From Olsenella sp. An270 (GTDB lineage: Bacteria > Actinomycetota > Coriobacteriia > Coriobacteriales > Atopobiaceae), in contig NZ_NFJF01000006.1 of the NCBI RefSeq assembly GCF_002159735.1, positions 62,001-126,000 of the forward strand: a DNA stretch of 64,000 nucleotides, given 5' to 3'. The notes under the pieces were generated by a model. That model did not search any database, was not told the origin of the DNA, and was given only the letters and a program-made list of their open reading frames with translations. Shown here piece by piece: positions 15,806 through 24,766 of the stretch. The position numbers were made by a program, and so were the translations under genes. The first letter of the stretch is position 1, and the number at the start of each line of letters is the position of its first letter.

Positions 15806-17911
15806 ATGCAGGACCAGGACCCGATCTTTGCGGCCGAGCAGGCCCACCTGTCGGAGCTCTACGCCAAGCTGCTCAAGATCCGCGACGACATCTCCCAGGA
15901 CCTCGAGTCCAACCACAAGGGCGCCAAGCAGGACCTCATCGAGATGAGCGAGGAGGTGCGCCTGGACTTTGGCGGCGCGGACGAGACCATCGAGACGCTC
16001 GCCGCCATCGAGACGCTCAACTCCATCATCGACGCCTACAACCAGTACCACGACTTCAACGTGGACAAGCTCCGCCGTGTGATGCTGCTGCTCATGCAGC
16101 CCTACTTCGCGAAGGTCACGCTCGAGATGCGCCCGGGCCGGCCGCCGCGCGACGTCTACATCGGCGCCGCCGGCATCACCGACGAGCGCAGCCGGCCGCT
16201 GGTGGTTGACTGGCGCTCGCCCGTGGCCGAGACCTACTATAACCAGCAGATGGGACCGACCTCCTACCAGGTGGACGGTAAGACGCGCACGGTGAACCTC
16301 ACGCTACGCCGCCAGTTCGACATCGTGCGCGACACGCTCAACGGCTACTTCGACACCACCGTCGCGATCGAGGACTCGCTGCTGCTGTCGGCCCTCAAGA
16401 AGCACCACACAGAGAAGCTTCAGGCCATCACCGCAACGATCCAGCGCGAGCAGAACGAGGTCGTGCGCCACGAGGACGTGCCCGTCCTGCTGGTGAACGG
16501 CATCGCCGGTTCGGGCAAGACGTCGGTCTTGCTGCAGCGCATCGCGTTTCTTCTCTATCAGGAGCGCAAGACGCTCGACCCCAGCCAGGTCTGGCTCTTC
16601 TCGCCCAACGACGTCTTCGAGAGCTACATCGACACGGTCCTTCCCAGCATGGGAGAGTCCAACCCGCAGACCGTGACCTGGCGCGACTTCGTGGCCGCGC
16701 AGGGCGCCGGCGAGCGCGACCTGGGCCTTGCGACCACGCCCGAGACGCTGCGCCGCATGGACGAGGCCGCGCGGGAGCTCGTCCTCGAGCCCGACGACCT
16801 GCGCGAGATTCGCCTCGGCGACGAGACGCTGCTCAAGGCGAGCCAGGTGAGGAGCGCCGTCGAGAAGTTCGCGGAGTTCGACGTGGGGCCGCGCTTCACC
16901 GCGCTCGTGAAGGAGGAGCTGCACGACCGCCTGAACCGCCGGCTCGCGCAGATGGCTCGCAACGACGACATCCAGGAGGAGATGCTCGGCCTGGACGTGG
17001 AGCGCCAGTACGAGATCTTCGGCGAGACGCTCTCCCCCGACGACGAGGACGAGACGGTCGCCTACGCCAAGCGCTACGTCGAGCACCTCTACGAGGACGC
17101 GCACGAGAAGATCGAGGGGCTCGCGTGGCTGCGGTTCGACCGCATCGGCATGCGGCTGCTGGGCCAGAGCGCACTCTCGGCGACCGAGTGGCTCTACCTG
17201 CGGCTCATCTTCACGGGCATCGGCAGCCGCGACGCTCGCTTCGTCATGGTGGACGAGGTCCAGGACTACACCGAGGCCCAGCTCATGGTGCTCGCGCGGT
17301 TCTTCTCTCGCGCGCACTTCCTGCTGCTCGGCGACGAGCACCAGGCCATCTACGAGGGGACTGCCACATTCGCGCGCATCGCCGAGATCTTCCGCGCCAG
17401 CCACGGGAGCGTGGATGAATGCCGTCTGCTCACGAGCTACCGCTCCTCGCCGGAGATCACGGAGCTCTTCTGCGGCCTGTTGGAGCCGGACGAGCGGCGG
17501 CGACTCACCTCGGTCCAGCGCGCGGGCGTGGAGCCCGTCATCCGCGCGTTCGAAGAAAAGGACGCTTACCTCGAGGCGCTGCGCGCGGCCGTGGCAGAGC
17601 CCGGCGAGGGTCTCACGGCCATCGTGGCAGAGAGCGACGCACGCGTGAGCTGGCTCGCCAAGCAGCTGGGTGACGCGGTGACGGTGATCCGCGGGGGCAT
17701 GTCGCTGCCCGCGGAGGGCGTGGTGCTGCTGCCCCTGCGCGTTGCCAAGGGCCTGGAGTTCGACCACGTCATCGTGCCCGACGCGCAGGCCGAGGTCTAC
17801 CCCGACACGCCGCTCGCGCGCCGGCGCCTCTACACCGCGCTCTCCCGCGCGATGCATCGCGTGACCGTGCTCGCGCAGGGCCCGATCACACCGATGCTGG
17901 GCGCCCGATAG
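15806..17911 (+). CDS. helD: HelD-like superfamily 1 ATPase (RNA polymerase recycling factor)
   Basis: A 701-residue UvrD-like protein of the HelD class, which in other Gram-positive bacteria binds stalled RNA polymerase and releases nucleic acid with ATP. The N-terminus (about residues 8-60) is a predicted coiled coil, followed by the HelD signature around residue 125-150 (YIGAAGITDERSRPLVVDWR, then SPVAETYY). Walker A GIAGSGKTSVLLQRIA, motif II MVDEVQDYTEAQ, LLTSYRSSPEI and the C-terminal VAKGLEFDHVIV are typical of superfamily 1. The start is set at ATG 15806 behind AAGGAG, not at the in-frame GTG 15719, which overlaps the preceding gene. Confidence 0.9.
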   Translation: MQDQDPIFAAEQAHLSELYAKLLKIRDDISQDLESNHKGAKQDLIEMSEEVRLDFGGADETIETLAAIETLNSIIDAYNQYHDFNVDKLRRVMLLLMQPYFAKVTLEMRPGRPPRDVYIGAAGITDERSRPLVVDWRSPVAETYYNQQMGPTSYQVDGKTRTVNLTLRRQFDIVRDTLNGYFDTTVAIEDSLLLSALKKHHTEKLQAITATIQREQNEVVRHEDVPVLLVNGIAGSGKTSVLLQRIAFLLYQERKTLDPSQVWLFSPNDVFESYIDTVLPSMGESNPQTVTWRDFVAAQGAGERDLGLATTPETLRRMDEAARELVLEPDDLREIRLGDETLLKASQVRSAVEKFAEFDVGPRFTALVKEELHDRLNRRLAQMARNDDIQEEMLGLDVERQYEIFGETLSPDDEDETVAYAKRYVEHLYEDAHEKIEGLAWLRFDRIGMRLLGQSALSATEWLYLRLIFTGIGSRDARFVMVDEVQDYTEAQLMVLARFFSRAHFLLLGDEHQAIYEGTATFARIAEIFRASHGSVDECRLLTSYRSSPEITELFCGLLEPDERRRLTSVQRAGVEPVIRAFEEKDAYLEALRAAVAEPGEGLTAIVAESDARVSWLAKQLGDAVTVIRGGMSLPAEGVVLLPLRVAKGLEFDHVIVPDAQAEVYPDTPLARRRLYTALSRAMHRVTVLAQGPITPMLGAR

Positions 17912-18194
17912 CACGCGCAAACCGGGACACGGGGCGGCTCTCGCCGCCCCCCGTGTCCAAAACCGTCTCTCGTGCTACATTTCTCCGCGTTTGAAATCAA
18001 AATGCCCGCTCGTGTAGCACGATTTTCGCTCAAATCCGATTTTTTGTTTTAAAGTTGATTTTGCGAGCTGGGAAAATGCTCCACAACGTCATTCATGTCG
18101 CCTCAAAAGCCAAAATCTACGCTGCACGAACGCCACTTTTGATCAGCGAAAGGGCGTTTATGCCGCACGAAGAGACGTTTTATGCAGCGTCGGC
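17912..18194. other. AT-rich convergent gap with a terminator and two inverted repeats
   Basis: This 283-bp gap between convergent helD and the HAD gene holds no credible gene. A GC-rich hairpin (17925-17958, GGACACGG...CCGTGTCC) should terminate helD. Beyond it lie GTGCTACA/TGTAGCAC (17972-17979 and 18013-18020) and ACGCTGCA/TGCAGCGT (18119-18126 and 18183-18190). CACTTTTG and TTTTCGCTCA strings within it also occur in the repeat at 59998. Confidence 0.6.
17925..17958. terminator. Terminator hairpin of helD
   Basis: GGACACGGGGCGGC pairs with GCCGCCCCCCGTGTCC around a TCTC loop, with one bulged base, 13 bp after the helD stop. It is near symmetrical and could serve both convergent genes, although no clear T-run follows on the plus strand. 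Confidence 0.65.
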
Positions 18195-18992
18195 CTAGAT
18201 TAGGCCAAAGTGACGCAGCGCGGTAACGACACCGTCGTCGCGAACGTCGTCGGTCACGTAGTCCGCGTGCGCCTTGACGGCGTCACGGGCATTGCCCATG
18301 ACCACGGCGGTGTCGGCGATGCTCAGAATCTCAAGATCGTTCTCCGAGTCGCCGAAGGCGTAGACGTGCGCAGGCAGGAAGGGCAGCGCCTCGAGCAGCG
18401 CGCGACCGCCCACGCCCTTGCTGGTGCCGGGAATCGTGAGCTCGTGGTTGCCATCGGCCACGTTGAGGTAGGTGTAGGAGCTCATGAGGTAGTCGCTGGC
18501 CAGGCAGACGTCCAGGCTCTCGTCGGTGAAGTTCGCCTTGCCGAAGACCATCGGGGCGCCCGAACGCTCGTATTCCTCGAGGGAGGGGATGTCCTCGTAG
18601 CCGGGGAGGTGGTCCAGGCCCACACGAAGCGCCGCGGTCCCGTAGGTCCCCTCGAAGGCGGCCTCCATGCCGATCCGGCGCATCTCGTCGACGGTCGCCG
18701 CCAGCGTGTCCGGGGCGATCGTACGGTCGTAGATGACCTCGTCGTCATAGATGACGTGCGTTCCGTCGAGCGTCACGTATCCCGAGAAGGGGAGGTGCTC
18801 GAGGTCGGAGAGGTTGACGATGCTGCGGCCGGAGCACACCACCGCCACGTTGCCCGCCGCCACAAAGGCGCGGATCGCGTCCTCCACGCGCGGGGTGGGG
18901 TTGACGTGCAGGCCTTCGTTGAAGTCACGACACGTGAGCGTGCCGTCCACGTCAAAGAACGCGACCACGGGGCCCTGATTCTTGTTGGCCAC
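18195..18992 (-). CDS. Cof-type HAD-IIB family phosphatase
   Basis: A 265-residue haloacid dehalogenase-type phosphatase with the Cof/IIB cap. FFDVDGTLT (about residue 13) gives the nucleophile Asp and acid/base Asp, VVCSGRS is motif II, and GDSENDLEILSIA with VVMGNA forms motif IV and the C-terminal signature. These cytoplasmic enzymes hydrolyse sugar phosphates, flavin mononucleotide or pyridoxal phosphate; the substrate is unknown. The start is taken as GTG 18992 (VANKNQGPVV) behind GGAGGAG. The open frame continues 81 codons further upstream, but that part has no HAD similarity and overlaps the divergent promoter. Confidence 0.88.
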   Translation of the reverse strand: MANKNQGPVVAFFDVDGTLTCRDFNEGLHVNPTPRVEDAIRAFVAAGNVAVVCSGRSIVNLSDLEHLPFSGYVTLDGTHVIYDDEVIYDRTIAPDTLAATVDEMRRIGMEAAFEGTYGTAALRVGLDHLPGYEDIPSLEEYERSGAPMVFGKANFTDESLDVCLASDYLMSSYTYLNVADGNHELTIPGTSKGVGGRALLEALPFLPAHVYAFGDSENDLEILSIADTAVVMGNARDAVKAHADYVTDDVRDDGVVTALRHFGLI

Positions 18993-19101
18993 TGCTCCTC
19001 CTCCGTCGGGGCTTTCCGTGACCGAGCATACCGTATCGCCCGCCGCGCGAGGCTCTTCTATAATGGGCACCTGAATTCGCCCGCACGTCGAAAGGCCCGC
19101 C

Positions 19102-20466
19102 GTGGACATCACCCCGCAGGAAGTCGCCGAGACCATCTCGATGGTCGCCGAGCAGAATCTCGACCTTCGCACCATCACGATGGGCATCTCGCTCGCCGGA
19201 TGCGCCGACGAGGACATGGGCCGCATGTGCGACAAGGTCTATGACCGCATCACGCACACGGCGGAGCACCTCGTCGAGACCGCGGAGGACCTGGAGGCCG
19301 AGTACGGCATCCCCATTGCCAACAAGCGCGTCTCGGTGACGCCGATCACGCAGGTCGCCGCCGGCTGCGCCGACGAGGACCTCTCCCCGCTCGCCCACGC
19401 CATGGACCGCGCGGCCGAGTCCCTGGGCATCGACTTCATGGGCGGCTTCTCCGCGCTCGTCCAGAAGGGCATGGGCGCCACGGACCGCAAGCTCATCGCC
19501 AGCGTCCCCGAGGCGCTGGCCACCACCGACCGCGTGTGCTCCTCGCTCAACATCGCCTCCACGCGCGCCGGCATCAACATGGACGCCGTGCTGCTCTCCG
19601 CCGAGACCATCTTCGAGTGCGCGCGCCGCACGGTCGACATCGACTGCTACGGCGCGGCCAAGTTCGTCGTCTTTGCCAACATGGTCGAGGACTCGCCGTT
19701 CATGGCAGGCGCCGTGCACGGCTCCGGCGAGGCGGACGCGGTCATCAACGTGGGCGTCTCCGGCCCGGGCGTCATGGCCGCCGCCCTGGCCGAGCTTCCG
19801 GAGTCCGCGAGCCTCATGGACGTTGCCGAGAAGATCAAGCAGACCGCCTTCAAGATCACGCGCGCCGGCGAGCTCATGAGCCGCGAAGCCAGCCGCCGCC
19901 TGGGCGTGGAGAAGGGCATCGTGGACCTGTCGCTCGCGCCGACCCCGGCCGCCGGCGACTCCGTTGCCCGCATCCTGGAGATCATCGGCGTGGGCGAGTG
20001 CGGCGGCCCCGGTACCACCTGCGCGCTCGCGCTCCTGAACGACGCCGTCAAGAAGGGCGGCGTCATGGCCTCCTCCAGCGTGGGAGGCCTGTCCGGCGCG
20101 TTCATCCCCGTCTCCGAGGACGCCGGCATGATCCGCGCGGCCGTGGACGGCGCGCTCAGCCTCGAGAAGCTCGAGGCCATGACCTGCGTGTGCTCCGTGG
20201 GCCTGGACATGATCGCCGTGCCCGGCGACACCTCCGTGGAGACCATCGCCGGCATCATCGCCGACGAGATGGCCATCGGCGTCATCAACACCAAGACCAC
20301 GGCGGTGCGCCTCATTCCGGCAATCGGCTGCGAGGAGGGCGACATGCTCGAGTTTGGCGGCCTCTTCGGCTCCGCGCCGGTCATGCCCGTCAACAAGTTC
20401 GCGGGCAGCGTCTTCGCGCACCGCGGCGGCCGCTTCCCGGCCCCGCTCAACTCGCTGAAGAACTAG
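19102..20466 (+). CDS. UPF0210 (DUF711, PFL-like) family protein
   Basis: A 454-residue member of UPF0210, a family of unknown function with a pyruvate-formate-lyase-like barrel fold. Recognisable stretches are [51 protein letters not shown] and [15 protein letters not shown]. Homologues usually sit beside a small ACT-domain protein (UPF0237); none is visible here. No glycine-radical motif is present, so lyase activity is not expected. GTG 19102 (VDITPQEV) follows GAAAGG, and a consensus TATAAT lies at 19059-19064. It converges on murB with a 20-bp gap. Confidence 0.9.
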   Translation: MDITPQEVAETISMVAEQNLDLRTITMGISLAGCADEDMGRMCDKVYDRITHTAEHLVETAEDLEAEYGIPIANKRVSVTPITQVAAGCADEDLSPLAHAMDRAAESLGIDFMGGFSALVQKGMGATDRKLIASVPEALATTDRVCSSLNIASTRAGINMDAVLLSAETIFECARRTVDIDCYGAAKFVVFANMVEDSPFMAGAVHGSGEADAVINVGVSGPGVMAAALAELPESASLMDVAEKIKQTAFKITRAGELMSREASRRLGVEKGIVDLSLAPTPAAGDSVARILEIIGVGECGGPGTTCALALLNDAVKKGGVMASSSVGGLSGAFIPVSEDAGMIRAAVDGALSLEKLEAMTCVCSVGLDMIAVPGDTSVETIAGIIADEMAIGVINTKTTAVRLIPAIGCEEGDMLEFGGLFGSAPVMPVNKFAGSVFAHRGGRFPAPLNSLKN

Positions 20467-20486
20467 CGGGGAGCCACGCCCGCAGC

Positions 20487-21410
20487 CTATCCCAGGAAGC
20501 GCACCTCGGGCTCCAGGTGCACGCCAAACTGGCGCTCCACCTCGTCCTGGACGTGCTCAATCACGGCGTGAACGTCGGCGGCGGTGGCGCCACCCGTGTT
20601 CACCACAAATCCGGCGTGCTTGCGGGAGACCTCGGCGCCGCCCACGCGATAGCCCTGCAGGCCCACGTCCATGATGAGCTTGCCGGCAAAATGGCCCTCG
20701 GGCCGCTTGAACGTGGAGCCCGCGCTCGCCATCTCGAGCGGCTGCTTCTCCTCGCGCTGGCGCATGAGGTCGTCCATCTTGGCACGGATCTTCTCGGGGT
20801 CGCCCTTCTCGAGGTCGAACGTTGCGGAGAGGACCACCAGCCCGTCCGTCGCCACGCGGCTGCGGCGATAGCCCAGGTCGAGGTCGTCCACGCCGATCGT
20901 CTCCTGCGAGCCGTCCGGCATGAGCACGCGCACGCACTTGAGCACGTCGGCCACGCACCCGCCGTAGGCACCCGCGTTCATGAAGCACGCACCGCCGACC
21001 GACCCCGGGATCCCGCAGGCAAATTCCAGGCCGGAGAGCCCCAGCTCGCATGCCATCTCGGAGGCCTCACGCAGGTCGACGCCGGCCTGGCACGTCATCT
21101 CTGTGCCGTCCACGCTGACGCCCATGAGGCCCTCGCCCACGGCGACGATCACGCCGCGATAGCCCTCGTCGGAGACCAGCAGGTCGGAGCCGCGGCCCAG
21201 CACGAAGCGCGCCACGCCCGCCTCGTCGCAGGCGCTGATGACGTCGCGCAGCTCGTCAAAGCTCTCGGGGATGACGTAGAGGTCCGCAGGACCGCCCACC
21301 GCAAACGTCGTGTGCTCGCTCATGGGCTCGTCGACGAGGACGTTCTCCTCGCCCACGATGGCGCGCAGCCGCCACTCGAGGGGCTCGCGGGCGCTCTCGC
21401 TCTCAGGCAT
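20487..21410 (-). CDS. murB: UDP-N-acetylmuramate dehydrogenase
   Basis: MurB reduces UDP-GlcNAc-enolpyruvate to UDP-MurNAc with NADPH and FAD in peptidoglycan precursor synthesis. The 307-residue protein has an FAD-binding PCMH domain (TTFAVGGPADLYVI, GRGSDLLVSDEG, GLEFACGIPGSVGGACFMNAGAYG) and the C-terminal MurB domain with AGSTFKRP and LIMDVGLQGYRVGGAEVS. AGSTF rather than the long form marks a type IIb-like enzyme. The canonical GNGSN is GRGSD here. A TATACT (21449-21444) in its leader is a likely -10, immediately downstream of the GGCGAGAAGAACC motif. Confidence 0.95.
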   Translation of the reverse strand: MPESESAREPLEWRLRAIVGEENVLVDEPMSEHTTFAVGGPADLYVIPESFDELRDVISACDEAGVARFVLGRGSDLLVSDEGYRGVIVAVGEGLMGVSVDGTEMTCQAGVDLREASEMACELGLSGLEFACGIPGSVGGACFMNAGAYGGCVADVLKCVRVLMPDGSQETIGVDDLDLGYRRSRVATDGLVVLSATFDLEKGDPEKIRAKMDDLMRQREEKQPLEMASAGSTFKRPEGHFAGKLIMDVGLQGYRVGGAEVSRKHAGFVVNTGGATAADVHAVIEHVQDEVERQFGVHLEPEVRFLG

Positions 21411-21452
21411 GTCGACCTTTCCACGGGTTTTTGGTCACGTCCAAGTATAGTC

Positions 21453-21465
21453 GGTTCTTCTCGCC
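21453..21465 (-). repeat. GGCGAGAAGAACC motif, copy 2 (murB promoter side)
   Basis: An exact 13-mer in the murB sense, just upstream of a TATACT. CGAGAAG overlaps it on the plus strand, making CTTCTCGCCGAGAAG (21459-21471), a small palindrome, between murB and the FMN riboswitch. Confidence 0.65.
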
Positions 21466-21488
21466 GAGAAGTGATACGCTACGGGGGT

Positions 21489-21635
21489 CAGTTTCAGGGC
21501 GGGGTGAAAGTCCCCACTGGCGGTGACGGGCGGCCGTGAGCGGCGCCCCCAGTCCGCGACCCGCGAAAAGGCGGCTGACCCGGTGCGACTCCGGGACCAA
21601 CGGTCACAGTCCGGACGGAAGAAACGGAGGCCATC
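21489..21635 (+). promoter_or_regulatory. FMN riboswitch (RFN element)
   Basis: The conserved FMN aptamer is plain: AGGGCGGGGTGAAAGTCCCC, then ACTGGCGGT, CAGTCCGCGAC, GCTGACCCGGTG, ACTCCGGGACC and CAGTCCGGACGGAAGAAAC. GTTTC (21491-21495) can close helix P1 with GAAAC (21621-21625). The ribosome binding site GGAGG (21626-21630) begins at the next base. FMN binding would therefore place P1 against the Shine-Dalgarno, so translational repression of ribU is the likely mechanism. No T-rich terminator is seen. Confidence 0.96.
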
Positions 21636-22217
21636 ATGGCCGTTTCCACGCGTACGCACGCATCGCACGACACCCACTCCACGACCTCGGGCGGCTCCTG
21701 GTCCACGCGTCGCATCGCCACGACGGCGCTGCTCTGCGCGCTGGCGTTCGTCCTCACGTTCGTCGAGGTCCCCATCTTCCCGCCCGCCCCGTGGCTCATG
21801 TACGACCCCTCCGGCATCGTCGCCTTTGTTGCCGCGCTCGTGTACGGGCCGGCCACCGGCGTGATCGTGACCGTGCTGCCGTGGGTGCTCAAGACGCTCT
21901 TCTCGTTCAACGTGTGGGGCCACCTCATGGCGATCCTCGCCGGCGTGGCGCTCTGCGTGCCGGCCGCCCTCGTCGCGCGGCGCCTGGGCGGCGCGCGCGG
22001 CCTGGCGGCGGGCATGGTGGTCGGCGGCGTGGTCTCGCTCGCCGCGTGCGTCCTGGGCAACATCGTCGTGACGCCGCTCTACACCGCGGTCTCCACGGCC
22101 GAGGTCGTCGCTATGATCGTGCCAATCCTGCTGCCGTTCAACCTCCTCAAGATCGTCCTCAACTGCGTCGTGACGGCGCTGGTGCAGCGGCCGGTCTCCG
22201 CGCTGGTCAGCCGTTAG
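21636..22217 (+). CDS. ribU: Riboflavin transporter RibU (ECF S component)
   Basis: The substrate-binding membrane subunit of an ECF vitamin transporter, 193 residues with about six hydrophobic segments. VEVPIFPPAPWLMYDPSGIV is the RibU signature region, and LPWVLKTLFSFNVWGHLMAIL follows as in riboflavin-specific S components. The FMN riboswitch directly upstream confirms the substrate. The energising genes follow immediately (ecfA after 18 bp, then ecfT), so the whole importer may be under flavin control, although group II ECF modules normally serve several S components. Confidence 0.95.
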   Translation: MAVSTRTHASHDTHSTTSGGSWSTRRIATTALLCALAFVLTFVEVPIFPPAPWLMYDPSGIVAFVAALVYGPATGVIVTVLPWVLKTLFSFNVWGHLMAILAGVALCVPAALVARRLGGARGLAAGMVVGGVVSLAACVLGNIVVTPLYTAVSTAEVVAMIVPILLPFNLLKIVLNCVVTALVQRPVSALVSR

Positions 22218-22235
22218 GCATCAGGCGAGAAGGAC

Positions 22236-23960
22236 GTGGCACCTTCGCAGGACACGCTCGTGCGGCTCTCGCACGTGAGCCTCTTCTACGAGGGGGGCGT
22301 CACCGCGCTCGACGACGTCTCCCTCGAGCTCGCGCGCGGCGAGCGCCTCTGCGTGCTCGGAGCCAACGGCTCGGGCAAGTCCACGCTGGCGTCCGTGATC
22401 TGCGGGCTGCTCGCGCCCGACGAGGGCGAGGTCGAGCTCGTCGGCGAGCGCGTGTGCGCGGGCGGCCGACCCGACCTCGAGGCGTACCGCCGCGCGCGGC
22501 GCTCGCTCGGGCTGGTGTTCCAGAACCCGGACGACCAGATCGTGACGAGCGTCGTGGAGGACGACGTTGCCTTCGGGCCGGAGAACCTGGGGCTGCCGCG
22601 CGACGAAATCGCCCTTCGCGTGGCCCGCGAGCTGCATCGCGTTGCCATGGACGACTACGCGCACGCCGACCCCTCGCGCCTCTCCGGCGGGCAGCGCCAG
22701 CGCGTCTGCATCGCCGGTGCGCTGGCGATGGAACCCGCGGTGCTTGTGCTCGACGAGCCGGGGTCGCTCCTTGACGTCCGAGGGCGCGCCGCGATCCTGC
22801 GCGTGATGGGGCGGCTCGCCGCGGCGGGCACCACCCTCGTCCACGTGACCCACTTCATGGAGGAGGCCCTCGAGGCCGACCGCGTGATCGTGCTCGACCA
22901 CGGCCGCGTGGCGCTCGCGGGCGCGCCGGAGGAGGTCTTCGCCCAGGACGAGAAGATCGCAGGGCTGGGGCTGGAGGTCCCGTTCGCCGCACGCCTCTCC
23001 GAACGGCTGGGCCTGCCCCGGACCTGCGACGAGGCCGCCCTGGTGGATGCTCTGTGTGAGACGAAGGGGACGGGTTCGTTTGTCTCATCTACCCAGGCGA
23101 GCAAGACGCATGAGCCCGCTCGCCCTGCCTCACCCATCCTGCAGGTCGAGCACGCGTCCTTCTCGTACGGGCCGCGTTCGCACGCTCTCGGGGACGTCTC
23201 GCTCGAGATTGCCGCCGGCACCTCCACGGCGATCGTCGGCCAGACGGGCTCGGGCAAGTCCACGCTGCTGCGGCTGCTCTGCGGCCTCGAGGCGCCCGAC
23301 GAGGGGCGCGTCCTCGTGGACGGCAGCGACACCGCGAGGCGGCGCGGGCGCAGGGCCGCCCGCTCGCTCGTCGGCTACGTCATGCAGCACCCCGAGCGCC
23401 AGCTCTTCGCCGAGACGGTCGAGAGGGACGTGGCGTTTGGCCCGCGCAACCTCCGCCTCCCGGCGGACGAGGTCGAGCGGCGTGTGACGCGCGCCCTCGA
23501 GCTGGTGGGCCTCGCCGACAGGCGCGACGCCTCCCCGTTCAAGCTCTCCGGCGGGCAGCGCCGCCTCTGCGCGCTCGCCGGCGTCCTCGCCATGGAGCCG
23601 CGTGTGCTCGTGCTCGACGAGCCCACCGCGGGCCTGGACCCGAGGGGCCGCGCGATGCTGCGGGGCGTGCTCGGGCGCCTGCGCGAGCTCGGCGTCACGC
23701 TCGTCCAGGTCACGCACTCGATGGAGGACGCCGCCCGCGCCGACCGCGTGGTCGCACTCGACCAGGGACGCCTCGTCGCCGACGGCACCCCCGCAGAGGT
23801 CTTCTCGGCGGCAAACGAGCGCCGTCTCGACGAGGGAGGGCTCGGCATCCCCCGCGCGCTGCGCGTGGCGCGCGAGCTCGAGCGACGCGGCTGGCCCTCG
23901 CTCGGCGACCCCCTCACCACCGACGACCTCGTCGCCGCGATCCGAGGGGGCGAGGCCTGA
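22236..23960 (+). CDS. ecfA: Energy-coupling factor ATPase, fused EcfA1-EcfA2
   Basis: A single 574-residue chain carries both ABC ATPase domains that drive ECF vitamin uptake. Domain 1 (about residues 6-250) has GANGSGKST, LSGGQRQR and VLVLDEPGSLLD; domain 2 (about 300-530) has GQTGSGKST, LSGGQRRL and VLVLDEPTAGLD. Domain 1 reads DEPGSLLDV where DEPTxxLDP is usual. The linker contains CETKGTGSFVSS, encoded by an inverted copy of the hairpin repeat found after pth (43762-43794). GTG 22236 is preceded by GGCGAGAAGGAC. ecfT overlaps the stop as TGATG. Confidence 0.95.
   Translation: MAPSQDTLVRLSHVSLFYEGGVTALDDVSLELARGERLCVLGANGSGKSTLASVICGLLAPDEGEVELVGERVCAGGRPDLEAYRRARRSLGLVFQNPDDQIVTSVVEDDVAFGPENLGLPRDEIALRVARELHRVAMDDYAHADPSRLSGGQRQRVCIAGALAMEPAVLVLDEPGSLLDVRGRAAILRVMGRLAAAGTTLVHVTHFMEEALEADRVIVLDHGRVALAGAPEEVFAQDEKIAGLGLEVPFAARLSERLGLPRTCDEAALVDALCETKGTGSFVSSTQASKTHEPARPASPILQVEHASFSYGPRSHALGDVSLEIAAGTSTAIVGQTGSGKSTLLRLLCGLEAPDEGRVLVDGSDTARRRGRRAARSLVGYVMQHPERQLFAETVERDVAFGPRNLRLPADEVERRVTRALELVGLADRRDASPFKLSGGQRRLCALAGVLAMEPRVLVLDEPTAGLDPRGRAMLRGVLGRLRELGVTLVQVTHSMEDAARADRVVALDQGRLVADGTPAEVFSAANERRLDEGGLGIPRALRVARELERRGWPSLGDPLTTDDLVAAIRGGEA
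23056..23088 (+). repeat. Hairpin repeat inserted in the ecfA linker
   Basis: The 33-bp segment is the reverse complement of the repeat at 43762-43794 with three differences. Its ends TGAGACGAA and TTTGTCTCA pair. Here it is read in frame as 11 codons (ETKGTGSFVS) between the two ATPase domains. Confidence 0.8.
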
Positions 23961-24766
23961 TGGCGCTGCGCATAGAGATCGGCCAGTACTACGCCGTGGA
24001 CTCCCCCGTCCACGCGCTCGACGCCCGCGTGAAGCTCTGCTGCGCGCTGGTCGCGCTGGTCGCCGTCTTCTGCTCCGCCAACGCGACCCAGCTCGGCGCC
24101 TCCGCGGCATTCACCCTCGGCGTCCTTGTCGCCGCGCGCGTCCCGGGCGGGCGCGTGATCGCCTCCGTCCGCCCGCTCGTTGCCTTCCTTGCCGTGCTCT
24201 CGCTCTTCAACCTCGTCTTCGTACGGACCGGCGAGCCGCTCGCGACCCTGGGGCCGCTCACCGTCACGACCGGCGGCGCCTGGGCAGCGGTCCTGTACAC
24301 CGCGCGCTTTGCCGTCGCGCTCGTGCTCGGCTCGCTCGTCCTGCTCACCACGACGCCCACCCGCCTCGCCGACGCCCTCGACTCCCTGCTCTCCCCGCTC
24401 TCGCGCGTGGGCCTGCCCGGCCATGAGATCGCCATGGTCTTCTCGCTCATGCTGCGCTTCGTCCCCATGCTCGCCGACGAGGCCTCCGCGATCATGGACG
24501 CCCAGGCGCTGCGCGGCGGCGGTCTCGACGAGGGGGGGCCGGCGCAGCGCGTCCGCTCGATCGCGCCCGTGGTGGTGGCGCTGCTTGCCAGCGGCCTGCG
24601 CCATGCCGACGGCCTCGCCCGCGCCCTCGACGCCCGCTGCTACGAGGGCGGGTCCGGACGCACCCACTTCCATGAGCAGCCCCTCGCCCGCCGCGACGCC
24701 GTCGCCGCGCTCGTCACCGTCATGTTCGTCGCCGCCCTCGCGCTGCTGGGCGCGCTGCCCGGCTGA
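23960..24766 (+). CDS. ecfT: ECF transporter transmembrane component EcfT
   Basis: The 268-residue T component couples ATP hydrolysis by EcfA to S-component movement. The start IGQYYAVDSPVHALDARVKL is the family N-terminus. Several membrane segments follow, and the two Ala-Arg-type coupling motifs appear near ALRGGGLDEGG (about residue 180) and ALDARCYEGG (about 228), which dock into the ATPases. ATG overlaps the ecfA stop by 4 bases, indicating translational coupling. A 320-bp gap holding an inverted-repeat element follows. Confidence 0.94.
   Translation: MALRIEIGQYYAVDSPVHALDARVKLCCALVALVAVFCSANATQLGASAAFTLGVLVAARVPGGRVIASVRPLVAFLAVLSLFNLVFVRTGEPLATLGPLTVTTGGAWAAVLYTARFAVALVLGSLVLLTTTPTRLADALDSLLSPLSRVGLPGHEIAMVFSLMLRFVPMLADEASAIMDAQALRGGGLDEGGPAQRVRSIAPVVVALLASGLRHADGLARALDARCYEGGSGRTHFHEQPLARRDAVAALVTVMFVAALALLGALPG

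Noticed and set aside
12943-15807. A 954-codon open frame antisense to the DUF3516 helicase, and similar long antisense frames over purL (24979-28845) and galE-PG-binding (36143-39271)
   Set aside because: High-GC coding DNA leaves antisense frames open. These translations are rich in Ala, Arg, Gly, His and Val, show no domains, and the opposite strand encodes well-known proteins.
18993-19235. An 81-residue N-terminal extension of the HAD phosphatase
   Set aside because: The extension lacks HAD similarity, overlaps the divergent start of the UPF0210 gene and its TATAAT, and the GTG at 18992 has a strong ribosome binding site.
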